Assembly: GCA_031549145.1 (NCBI GenBank)
Contig: JAVBQI010000113.1
Span: 1 to 21,753, forward strand
Direction of reading: 5' to 3'
From: JAVBSX01 sp031549145
GTDB lineage: Bacteria > Planctomycetota > Planctomycetia > Pirellulales > Thermoguttaceae
DNA: 21,753 bases
Under the pieces are notes generated by a model. The model was not told the DNA's origin. It did no database searches and worked only from the letters and a program-made list of their open reading frames with translations. Shown here piece by piece: positions 6,446 to 13,304 of the stretch; the first letter of the stretch is position 1, and each line of letters begins with the position of its first letter. The position numbers were made by a program, and so were the translations under genes.

Positions 6446-9391
6446 ATGCCGCAAAAAATGAAACGGACGCTCAAGACCTCTTCTCCCGCTTTTGTTATCC
6501 TCCTTTTATTGCTCGGTCCGACCGGCTCCGCTCTCGGAGCCGAGGCGACGGTCGCCGATAAGCAGACGCATGTATCGGCCTTTCCCGACATTCGGCTGCA
6601 ACTCGAAGGGGAAATCGGTCGGCGGGCCGAGGCCGTTACCCACAATTGGCTCCTCAAGGTTTGGGACGCCAATCCGGGAATCCTCGAAATGATGCGGCTG
6701 CGAGATCGCAAGCCGGACTACGAAAATCCGCTCCCCTGGTCCGGGGAATTCGCCGGGAAACACCTCCTCTCCGCGATCACCTTGCGGCATTTCTCCGACG
6801 ATCAGCGGCTCGATGCGGAGATCCGGCAGTTTATCGCCGAACTGCTCACCTTGCAGGACACCGACGGTTATCTCGGGCCGTTCCCGCGAAAAGAGCGGCT
6901 GCTCGGGCATTGGGACCTTTGGGCCCACTATCATCTGATCCTCGCCTTTTTGACCTGGAATGACGAAACCGGCGATCCGGCGACGCTCGAAGCGGCCCGA
7001 AAAATCGGCGATCTCGTCTGCAAAACGTATCTCGATTCCGGCCGGAAGGTCAGTAGCGCCGGCGACTCCGAAATGAATATGGCGATCGCCCACGGCTTGG
7101 GCGTTTTGTACCGCAAGACCGGCGAGCCGAAATACCTCGCGATGCTGCGGGAGGTCGAAAAAGAATGGCAAACTCCGGGTGCAGGCGATTATTTCCGGCA
7201 GGCGGCCGAGCGGGTGCCGTTTTTCCGGCAGCCGAAACCGCGCTGGGAAAGCCTACACGATTTGCAGGCCCTCGCCGAACTGTACCGGATCACCGGCGAT
7301 ACGGCGTATCGGAACGCGTTTCTGTTCGATTGGCAAAGCATTTTCGAAACCGACGTACACAACAGCGGTTCGTTCTCGACGATGGAAGGGGCGATCGGGA
7401 CGCCGTTCCGGAAAGGGGAGATCGAAACCTGCTGCACGGTCGCCTGGATCGCGATGTCGCTCGACGCGTTCGCCCTGTCCGGACCGGCGGAGCAGCGCTC
7501 GACACGAACGGTCGACGCTTTGGAGCGGGCAGCCTACAACGCCGTGCTCGGATACCTGCATCCGTCGGGCCGCTGGGCGACGTACAACACACCGATGAAC
7601 GGCAAGCGGGAGGCCTCGGCCCATTCGATCGTCTTTCAATCGCGGCCCGGCACGCCGGAATTGAACTGCTGTTCCGTCAATGCACCTCGCGGGCTCGGGA
7701 TGCTCGCCTATTGGGCCGTTTCGCCGGCGAGCGGGAAAGACGGGGACGGTTTCTATTGGAATTATTTCGGGCCGGGGACGATCACGTTTACGGACAAAAA
7801 CGACATTCAATGGAAGCTGACCCAAAAGACGAATTATCCGGCCGAGGGGCTGATCGAGGCGACGCTCGAACCGTCCGTGTCGACAAAGGCGACGGTTTAC
7901 ATTCGCGTTCCCGAGTGGTCGGACAAGACGCAAGTCGCGTTGAATCCGAACAGCGAACCGTCAAACACTTGGTTGGGCAAGGCTGGTTCGTATCTGCCGA
8001 TTGCCCGAACCTGGAAGCAGGGGGACACGCTGCGGCTGCAATTGGAGATGAAGCCGCGCGCCTTGCGAGGGGATGCCGATGTCGATTTCAAGTCGTCGCT
8101 GTATCACGGGCCGATTTTGTTGGCTTGGGACCAATCGCGAAACGCGGCCGATTTCGCGGATTTCCCGACGCTCGATTTCAAGCGGCTGCAACTGAAGCCG
8201 GATTCCGTCGCGCGAACGGCGGCCGACCGGCAGTTTCCGGCGATGCTCGTGTTCGAGGTCGAAGGGAGGGACGCCGCCGGGCAGCCGCGAACCGTCCGGC
8301 TGTGCGATTTTGCCTCGGCCGGTGCGATGGGCGGGCAATACCAAAGTTGGTTGCCGGTTGAAGGGACCGGGCCGGGGAGCTTTACGCTCTCGTCCCCGGG
8401 GAACATGCTGCCGGGCAAGTTGTCCGACATTTTCGGCGTTGAAAGCGATGCCCCGGAAAAAGTGGAAGCGGCCGCCGTCAAGTGCATTCTGTCGGTTGAA
8501 AACCCGCCGGTGTTCGATTGGAGTACGGCGGGGAAGGGAACGAAATACCGTTTGAGTCTTTCGGAAGGGAACGATCCGGCCTCGGCGAAGCCGATCTTCG
8601 AATCGTCGGAACTGGATCGCAACACGTTCGCTTACGACAAGCCGCTCGATCCGGCCAAAACGTATTTTTGGAACGTCAAGGCGATCACCCCGGACGGGGA
8701 AATCCCGGCCCGCAACGGCCCCTGGGTGCTGCGAGTCGCCCCGGACGCCCGGCCGCGCGGCTCGCGGACGTTCGCCGATTCGCTCGCGGGAACGCCGAGC
8801 CCGCGACGGCCCGATTCCGCGGGCCAATGGGGCGAGGCTCCGGGGATTTTGTTGGAAGCGAGTGGATTTTCCGCCGCTCCGGACCGCGAAGGGAAAGAGA
8901 ACGGGGCGATCGAGTTTTCGGGCAACGGCAAGATCCGGTACGCGACCCCGGGCGGTTTTCCGCAGGGGAGTTTTACGATTTCGGTTTGGTTCCGGGCCGA
9001 TGAGACCGGCAAAAAATTGAACCCGACCGACCGACCGCACGACCGGATGCAGCAGATCGTCTCAGCCTGGTGCGAATCGACCGACGACCCGATCCGGCTG
9101 ACGTTGCAGCGGGGAAAGGTTTCGGCCCGGATTGAGGCCGGGCACGGTTTTATGACGCCGGAGGTCCCGATCGAGCTGGGCCGCTGGTATCGCGCCGTCG
9201 TCGTCAAAACTCCGGAGCGGTTGCGGCTGTATCTCGACGGCAAATTGGCCGCGGAAACGGCGGTCGCGATCAGCCGTGCGAGCAAGGCGGTCGACCTCGG
9301 CCTCGGTTGCAACCCGCATCTGAACGGCAACGAGAACTTTTTGGGCACGGTCGCCGATTTGCAATTCCTCGATTACGCTGTTGTGCCGTGA
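6446..9391 (+). CDS. Secreted GH127-type (beta-L-arabinofuranosidase family, DUF1680) glycosidase with FN3-like and LamG-like domains
   Basis: Exported enzyme, probably removing beta-L-arabinofuranosyl or related sugars from plant or algal polysaccharides. Residues 5-30 form a signal peptide (KRTLKTSS..., LLLLLG core, cleavage likely after ALG). The (alpha/alpha)6 barrel follows; its zinc-site signature is present as Glu327-Thr-Cys329 and the Cys408-Cys409 pair in ELNCCSVNAPRG, equivalent to the Glu-Cys-Cys-Cys cluster in which one cysteine is the GH127 nucleophile. A beta-sandwich comes next, then an FN3-like segment (about 690-770, PPVFDW...TYFWNVKA) and a C-terminal LamG/concanavalin-like domain (about 800-980, SFTISVWFRAD...RLRLYLDGKLAAE) that likely binds carbohydrate. 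At 981 residues it is much longer than a bare GH127. The start at 6446 (6458 also possible) is chosen because the upstream open frame to 6290 is arginine-rich and lies before the signal peptide. Confidence 0.88.
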   Translation: MPQKMKRTLKTSSPAFVILLLLLGPTGSALGAEATVADKQTHVSAFPDIRLQLEGEIGRRAEAVTHNWLLKVWDANPGILEMMRLRDRKPDYENPLPWSGEFAGKHLLSAITLRHFSDDQRLDAEIRQFIAELLTLQDTDGYLGPFPRKERLLGHWDLWAHYHLILAFLTWNDETGDPATLEAARKIGDLVCKTYLDSGRKVSSAGDSEMNMAIAHGLGVLYRKTGEPKYLAMLREVEKEWQTPGAGDYFRQAAERVPFFRQPKPRWESLHDLQALAELYRITGDTAYRNAFLFDWQSIFETDVHNSGSFSTMEGAIGTPFRKGEIETCCTVAWIAMSLDAFALSGPAEQRSTRTVDALERAAYNAVLGYLHPSGRWATYNTPMNGKREASAHSIVFQSRPGTPELNCCSVNAPRGLGMLAYWAVSPASGKDGDGFYWNYFGPGTITFTDKNDIQWKLTQKTNYPAEGLIEATLEPSVSTKATVYIRVPEWSDKTQVALNPNSEPSNTWLGKAGSYLPIARTWKQGDTLRLQLEMKPRALRGDADVDFKSSLYHGPILLAWDQSRNAADFADFPTLDFKRLQLKPDSVARTAADRQFPAMLVFEVEGRDAAGQPRTVRLCDFASAGAMGGQYQSWLPVEGTGPGSFTLSSPGNMLPGKLSDIFGVESDAPEKVEAAAVKCILSVENPPVFDWSTAGKGTKYRLSLSEGNDPASAKPIFESSELDRNTFAYDKPLDPAKTYFWNVKAITPDGEIPARNGPWVLRVAPDARPRGSRTFADSLAGTPSPRRPDSAGQWGEAPGILLEASGFSAAPDREGKENGAIEFSGNGKIRYATPGGFPQGSFTISVWFRADETGKKLNPTDRPHDRMQQIVSAWCESTDDPIRLTLQRGKVSARIEAGHGFMTPEVPIELGRWYRAVVVKTPERLRLYLDGKLAAETAVAISRASKAVDLGLGCNPHLNGNENFLGTVADLQFLDYAVVP

Positions 9392-9410
9392 GGGAGTAAG
9401 TTCTTCAATC

Positions 9411-9484
9411 CCGTCATTCCCGCGCAGGCGGGAATCTATAGTGAAACCGTTCCCTATGGATCCCCGCCTGCGCGGGGATGACGG
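9411..9484. repeat. Palindromic repeat (CGTCATTCCCGCGCAGG type)
   Basis: Arms 9411-9436 and 9459-9484 are complementary at nearly all positions (CCGTCATTCCCGCGCAGGCG against its complement), with a short centre containing CTATAGTGAAACC and CCCTATGG. The sequence resembles the widespread bacterial TCATTCCCGCG...GGGAATC type of repeat, which can form a strong hairpin. It starts 20 bases after the glycosidase stop and marks the left side of the AT-rich island that follows. Confidence 0.85.
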
Positions 9485-9547
9485 AGAGCGTGCTCGAAAT
9501 TTCGCAAATTTTTCAACAACCAAAAAATACTATTTTACGAGGTGCCA

Positions 9548-10108
9548 ATGAAAATTACTGAACTGAAAAGCAAAATTGAAAATGCCACAAAGCAAGCGTT
9601 TTTGGAGATGTTCAAAAAACATGGAAAAGAAGGAATTTGTGCTTTTGCGTTGTACAGCGATGAAGGTGCATGGGGAGTAGTCCCAGCAACGAATACGACG
9701 AAACACCTCGAAGAAGAAGAAAAGAAAGGTTACGAGCATGGCATACATTATTACCTGTATGACACGGCAGCATGGAAATATGAATGTGTTGGTGCGACCA
9801 AATTGTTTAACGAGATTTGTAAATTTTGCCGCGAATTCGTTTGTGCAATGAATAATAACATGGAAACTCGTGAAAAAGAATTTTCAAAGTTTCAGAAACA
9901 TTTGTTCGAAACGTGCATCGAGGTTTTAGAGAAACTGAAATCAGAAAATTTCTTTAAACAGATGGTCGGCAAAGACATTTTTTTACTCTTTACCGTATCC
10001 GACTACGGTTTCAGTGCAAAAGATTTCAAGAGAATCGTTACCCGATTAAATGACGGTAAATACAGGGATGATTGTCTTGATTGGATAAAAACGTGGGGAA
10101 AGCGTTAA
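9548..10108 (+). CDS. DUF4303-like protein, low-GC, probably acquired
   Basis: A 186-residue soluble protein without signal peptide or membrane segment. The N-terminal third (AFLEMFKKHGKEGICAFALYSDEG.. then VVPATNTTKHL) and the HYYLYDTAAWKYE stretch match my recollection of the DUF4303 family, small proteins of unknown function found scattered in bacteria and sometimes beside toxin or immunity genes. ATG 9548 is preceded by GAGG at 9539-9542, five bases away; the GTG at 9542 overlaps that motif. The gene is conspicuously rich in A/T and uses AAA, GAA, TTT and ATT codons, unlike every neighbour, and the composition changes sharply at both ends. This points to recent transfer. No partner toxin is visible, so an immunity role is only speculation. 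Confidence 0.75.
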   Translation: MKITELKSKIENATKQAFLEMFKKHGKEGICAFALYSDEGAWGVVPATNTTKHLEEEEKKGYEHGIHYYLYDTAAWKYECVGATKLFNEICKFCREFVCAMNNNMETREKEFSKFQKHLFETCIEVLEKLKSENFFKQMVGKDIFLLFTVSDYGFSAKDFKRIVTRLNDGKYRDDCLDWIKTWGKR

Positions 10109-10109
10109 A

Positions 10110-10160
10110 TTCGTCGGCAAGCTGAACCGCAACAAGGAACGCGAAGCCGCCCTCGCCGCA
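10110..10160 (+). pseudogene. Possible tail of a broken gene
   Basis: Straight after the AT-rich gene the composition returns to GC-rich, and frame 10110 reads a coding-like stretch (FVGKLNRNKEREAALAAVG) with charged helix character and no start codon. It runs into the palindromic unit at 10160. It may be the leftover end of a gene disrupted by the island, but it is too short to identify. Confidence 0.25.
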
Positions 10161-10192
10161 GTCGGGACCGCAGGTCCCGGCTCGTTGTTTTC
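10160..10192 (+). repeat. GGGACCGCAGGTCCC repeat, family 2 copy 1 (terminator-like)
   Basis: Contains the palindrome GGGACC-GCA-GGTCCC followed by GGCTCG and TTGTTTTCTT. The same unit occurs at 13204-13225 (inverted), 13271-13300, 15140-15163 (inverted) and 15195-15224. Here it stands alone. A short GC hairpin followed by T-rich sequence could stop transcription from the DUF4303-like gene. Confidence 0.7.
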
Positions 10193-10306
10193 TTACAAAC
10201 TTTGTCAATATCTTAAAAATCCCGGAATCCAATCGCTCGGACGGCGTTATCTTTTTAGGACGACAGCGAAAACGTCCGATTGCCAATCATCAGCAAAGCA
10301 ACCAAC

Positions 10307-10792
10307 ATGAAGGCCCGCCCGTCGTATCTTTCCGCCGAAGAGCTTGCCGGAATCGTCGATGCACGGTTTGCCGCCCTGGTGCTTTACGCCCGAACCTGGA
10401 ATGTCGACGATGCCGAAGACCTCGTCCAGAACGCTTTGCTGAAATTGGTCGATCAGGCCAAACGGCCGGAAAATCCGGTCGCCTGGTTGTGCAAAACGAT
10501 CCGCAACGAAGCAATCAGCCGGCATCGCAAGGCTCAGCGCCGTCAAAAACACGAAACCGACGCCGCACGGGAGAAGCCCGATTGGTTCGTCCCCGGCGAA
10601 AATGTCCTTTTTGCCCGGGAAGCGGCCGAAAAGCTCGACGAACTCCGGCCGGAACAGCGGGAAATCGTCGTCCTCCGCATTTGGAGCCAACTTTCGTTCG
10701 AGGAGATCGCCGAACTGACCGCGATGCCCAAAACCGGCGTGTTCCGCTTGTACACCGAATCGCTCGCGGAACTACGCGCAAAACTCGTTTAG
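10307..10792 (+). CDS. ECF-type RNA polymerase sigma factor
   Basis: A 161-residue extracytoplasmic-function sigma factor that redirects RNA polymerase to a small regulon. Region 2 is seen at about residues 15-60 (LVLYARTWNVDDAEDLVQNALLKLVDQ), followed by NPVAWLCKTIRNEAISRHRKAQRR. Region 4, the helix-turn-helix for the -35 element, is at about 110-155 (LRPEQREIVVLRIWSQLSFEEIAELTAMPKTGVF). Length is typical for the short ECF class. ATG 10307 is preferred to the TTG at 10280. The TAG stop lies inside a diverged 28-bp repeat, so the last residues may not be ancestral. A small one-TM protein begins 31 bases downstream in the place where the anti-sigma factor is usually found. Confidence 0.92.
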   Translation: MKARPSYLSAEELAGIVDARFAALVLYARTWNVDDAEDLVQNALLKLVDQAKRPENPVAWLCKTIRNEAISRHRKAQRRQKHETDAAREKPDWFVPGENVLFAREAAEKLDELRPEQREIVVLRIWSQLSFEEIAELTAMPKTGVFRLYTESLAELRAKLV

Positions 10793-10814
10793 ACGGGCGT
10801 CCCTGACGCCGGTG
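10787..10814 (+). repeat. 28-bp dispersed repeat, diverged copy E
   Basis: Starts GTTTAG and ends TGACGCCGGTG, equal in length to copies A-D and matching copy A at 23 of 28 positions. It overlaps the end of the sigma factor gene: the TAG stop (10790-10792) is bases 4-6 of the repeat. Confidence 0.55.
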
Positions 10815-10823
10815 TGATGTAAC

Positions 10824-11264
10824 ATGTCCCCTATCGAAACGACCACCTCCGAATTGCCGCCGGAACTTTCGGCGCTTGAAGCCGCCCTCGCCGCGTTGGA
10901 ACCGCGTGCGGAGCCGGCCCGCCGCGAGGCCGCGAAGTCGGCGGCCCTGCTCCGGCTGCGCGAGGCCCCGCCGCTGTCCGGCGAGAAGCTGATCGAAACG
11001 ATCGTCAAAACCGATGAGCAGGAGATCACGCTTTCGCTCCGGGAATACGTCAAATCGGCCCGGCTTGTCGCGGGATTTTACGGCACGGCTTTCGGCCTGC
11101 TCCTCGGGCTGTTGCTGGGCTTGCTGCTCGGGATCGGCTTCACGCTCTCGTTCGTCAAATTTTCCCCGGTCCGCGAAATATACCATGTGCCGTATCCCAT
11201 TGATTTTCCCAACGGATTTTCGGAAACAATGAATCAGAACAATGAATCAGAGCCGCGACCGTAA
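10824..11264 (+). CDS. Small one-TM protein in anti-sigma position
   Basis: A 146-residue protein with an acidic, alanine- and glutamate-rich cytoplasmic part (residues 1-85), one glycine/leucine-rich membrane helix at about 92-110 (FGLLLGLLLGLLLGIGF) and a short outside tail. Position right after the ECF sigma gene, size and topology suggest a membrane anti-sigma factor or accessory regulator, but I see no HXXXCXXC zinc motif, so this is inference from context. The ATG at 10824 has no strong ribosome binding site. The end is odd: a 13-bp tandem duplication (11225-11250) shifts the frame, and the stop TAA (11262-11264) lies within the left arm of an inverted repeat, giving a tail NESEPRP made from repeat sequence. 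Confidence 0.65.
   Translation: MSPIETTTSELPPELSALEAALAALEPRAEPARREAAKSAALLRLREAPPLSGEKLIETIVKTDEQEITLSLREYVKSARLVAGFYGTAFGLLLGLLLGLLLGIGFTLSFVKFSPVREIYHVPYPIDFPNGFSETMNQNNESEPRP
11225..11250 (+). repeat. 13-bp tandem duplication
   Basis: AACAATGAATCAG occurs twice in a row, at 11225-11237 and 11238-11250, immediately left of and slightly overlapping the inverted repeat at 11248. The unit is not a multiple of three and so changes the reading frame of the small membrane protein. Confidence 0.9.
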
Positions 11265-11312
11265 GGGAGCGGTTTTTGACGGGACAACCGCTTCCCTACG
11301 GTCGCGGCTCTG
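11248..11312. repeat. Inverted repeat, family 3 (CAGAGCCGCGACCGTA arms)
   Basis: Arms 11248-11274 and 11286-11312 are complementary at 25 of 27 positions with an 11-base loop. The left arm contains the stop codon of the small membrane protein. It lies 52 bases before the next gene and could be a hairpin terminator-attenuator or a mobile palindrome; no T-run follows directly on either strand. Confidence 0.85.
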
Positions 11313-11364
11313 AACGAAATCGTTCTTCCCACTTCCCACTCTTCACTTACCACTTCCCCCGCCC

Positions 11365-13191
11365 ATGTCACAAGATCAAGCTCAAGAAGTGCTCGCGACC
11401 GTCGTTCGCAACCAGCCGAAAAAGCGGGGCTGCCTGCGCGGTTGCCTGCTGTACGGCGGCGTCGGGTTGCTCGTGTTCGCCCTGCCGATCTGGTGGTTCT
11501 GTCTGCACACGACGCCGCTGCGGGTCTCGAAGGAGACGACCTACGTGCTCGGGCCGCTCACCGCCGACGGCAAGCGGATCGATTATTTCCGGGCAATGGA
11601 GGAGTGGTCTTACCCGCCGGAAATGAAAACCGACGAAAACGGTTACCGGCTCGTCGTTCGGGCCTGCGGCGATCTGAACGGACGGTATGAGCGTGTTTAT
11701 AACGAGACCAAGACGAGCTATTATTTGAAAAAAGTCGATGATGTTGATTCGTTACATCGTTTGCAGGTTTATGAAAAACTCGGCCTCAATCCGGACGTTA
11801 AGCCAACGCTGGAGTTCGAATCACCGGATGCGATTTTCGGCAAACTCGTGGCGGACAATCCGCGGGACGAGGCGATTGATCAACTGGCCCAAAACTATTG
11901 GCAGCGGGAAAAACGGCTGGGCCGATTGTGGTGGACTTTCGAGGATTTTCCCCTGCTCGAAGAGTGGCTCGCGGAAAACACGGCCGCGATCGACCTGCTC
12001 GGCGAGGCGATCCGCAAGCCGGTGTTTCGCATGCCGCTGGTCCGGCTCGACGAAAATCAATCGATGCTTGAAGCACCGCTTATGGGAGGATTGCAAGAGA
12101 TGCGCGAATGGGCTCGGGCCGCCCAAGCCCGGGCGACGTATCGGATCGGGATTGGCGATCTCGACGGGGCGATCGACGATATAATAACGACCTTCCGACT
12201 CGGACGGCACGCCGGCCGGCAGGGAATGATGATTTCGGCTTTGATCGGCATCGCGATTGAGGGAGTGGCCGCCTCGGTCGGGATCAATGAGAATCCCGCG
12301 TTCCCTCCGAGCAAGGAACAGATTGAACGTTTGCTCCGGGAAATCGACGCCTTGCCGCCGCGCATCACGCCCGAGGAGTACCTGGAATCGGAACGACTAT
12401 TCGGCCTTGAGGTGATGCAGGACGTGTATTGGGGACGCGTGTCGAAATATCAAGGCCAGCCGATCTTGCAACTCAATCCCATACATTGGGCGAGGGCGAT
12501 CGATATCAATATTTATCTGGCCCGCATCAACCAGGCGTACGATGCGTTAAGGGACGGGACGTTCGATGAGAATGATTACAAGGTCTCTTGGAACCCACTG
12601 CCGTTTTTGTTCGTCCGGAGCCGGACAAACCGGTTTGCCGACATTCGGGCTCGGATCATTCTCCCGGCGATGCAGGGCGCCCGAGAAGCCTGGAATCGCT
12701 GCGAATGCGGCACGAACATGCAGCGGCTGACGCTCGCGTTTTTGTTGTACGAAAAGGATCACGGCGGGCTGCCGGGCGGCGATTGGCGGGAGGCGGTTAA
12801 GCCGTACCTCGGGCCTGAGCCGGAAAAATATTTTCGCTGCCCTTCGCGGCATTTGCCGGAGGGGGAAACGGCGTACGCGTTGCTCGATCGCGGGGACGAT
12901 GCGGCGGCGAGCCCGCACCAGATTTTGCTCGTCGAAGTGTCCCGGCCCCAAAAGCTCGGCGAAGGGAACGGCCGGTTGCCGCTCGAAAAAGCGAGGTTTT
13001 GGCAAAAAGATCCGGATCGACCGCAGGAGCAGCGGCCGGCCGATTTCGACGGGCTCGGCAGCACCCATACCCGCTGCATCAACGTCGGATACCGCAGCGG
13101 TGCGGTTCAACGGTTGGACGAAACGGCAAAGCCGGAGGAGGTTGCCCGCTTGCTTGACGGCCCGGCGAGCGAAGAACGACCGCAGAAATAA
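11365..13191 (+). CDS. Membrane-anchored protein with DUF1559-like C-terminal region
   Basis: A 608-residue protein. Residues about 20-48 (RGCLRGCLLYGGVGLLVFALPIWWFCL) form a membrane anchor with a short basic cytoplasmic side, so most of the protein is outside the cytoplasm. The large middle (50-420) I do not recognise; it is helical, with repeated acidic and tryptophan-containing stretches. At about 428-480 the sequence ARIILPAMQGAREAWNRC..NMQRLTLAFLLYEKDHGGLP clearly parallels the start of planctomycete DUF1559 pseudopilin-like proteins, and near the end GSTHTRCINVGYRSGAVQRL parallels their closing H...NV...DGSV motif with the aspartate lost. The usual prepilin leader helix is absent. Position after the ECF and one-TM genes suggests a surface protein of the same regulatory unit. 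The function is unknown. The ATG at 11365 follows a C/T-rich stretch without a clear ribosome binding site. Confidence 0.75.
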   Translation: MSQDQAQEVLATVVRNQPKKRGCLRGCLLYGGVGLLVFALPIWWFCLHTTPLRVSKETTYVLGPLTADGKRIDYFRAMEEWSYPPEMKTDENGYRLVVRACGDLNGRYERVYNETKTSYYLKKVDDVDSLHRLQVYEKLGLNPDVKPTLEFESPDAIFGKLVADNPRDEAIDQLAQNYWQREKRLGRLWWTFEDFPLLEEWLAENTAAIDLLGEAIRKPVFRMPLVRLDENQSMLEAPLMGGLQEMREWARAAQARATYRIGIGDLDGAIDDIITTFRLGRHAGRQGMMISALIGIAIEGVAASVGINENPAFPPSKEQIERLLREIDALPPRITPEEYLESERLFGLEVMQDVYWGRVSKYQGQPILQLNPIHWARAIDINIYLARINQAYDALRDGTFDENDYKVSWNPLPFLFVRSRTNRFADIRARIILPAMQGAREAWNRCECGTNMQRLTLAFLLYEKDHGGLPGGDWREAVKPYLGPEPEKYFRCPSRHLPEGETAYALLDRGDDAAASPHQILLVEVSRPQKLGEGNGRLPLEKARFWQKDPDRPQEQRPADFDGLGSTHTRCINVGYRSGAVQRLDETAKPEEVARLLDGPASEERPQK

Positions 13192-13202
13192 CAATCCCAC
13201 TC

Positions 13203-13293
13203 ACGAGCCGGGACCTGCGGTCCCGGGCACGTTCATCGCGAGAACCGTCTCAACACGAGTGCGGGCAGCCCGGGACCGCAGGTCCCGGCTCGT
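13203..13293. terminator. Perfect 26-bp inverted repeat between convergent genes (family 2 copies 2 and 3)
   Basis: Arms 13203-13228 and 13268-13293 are perfectly complementary over 26 bp, with a 39-base loop. Each arm is itself a GGGACC-GCA-GGTCCC unit. It lies between the convergent DUF1559-like gene (stop 12 bases left) and the lyase gene (stop 12 bases right). On the plus strand the stem is followed by TGTTTTTC, so it can serve as a terminator, and it would insulate both genes. Confidence 0.75.
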
Positions 13294-13304
13294 TGTTTTT
13301 CTCG

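Noticed and set aside
7961..9040. 359-residue minus-strand frame opposite the GH127-like gene
   Set aside because: Arginine-rich shadow of the glycosidase frame.
11326..11361. C/T-rich run with repeated ACTTCCC before the DUF1559-like gene, considered as a CRISPR-like or microsatellite array
   Set aside because: Units are too short and irregular; it is a simple pyrimidine-rich leader.
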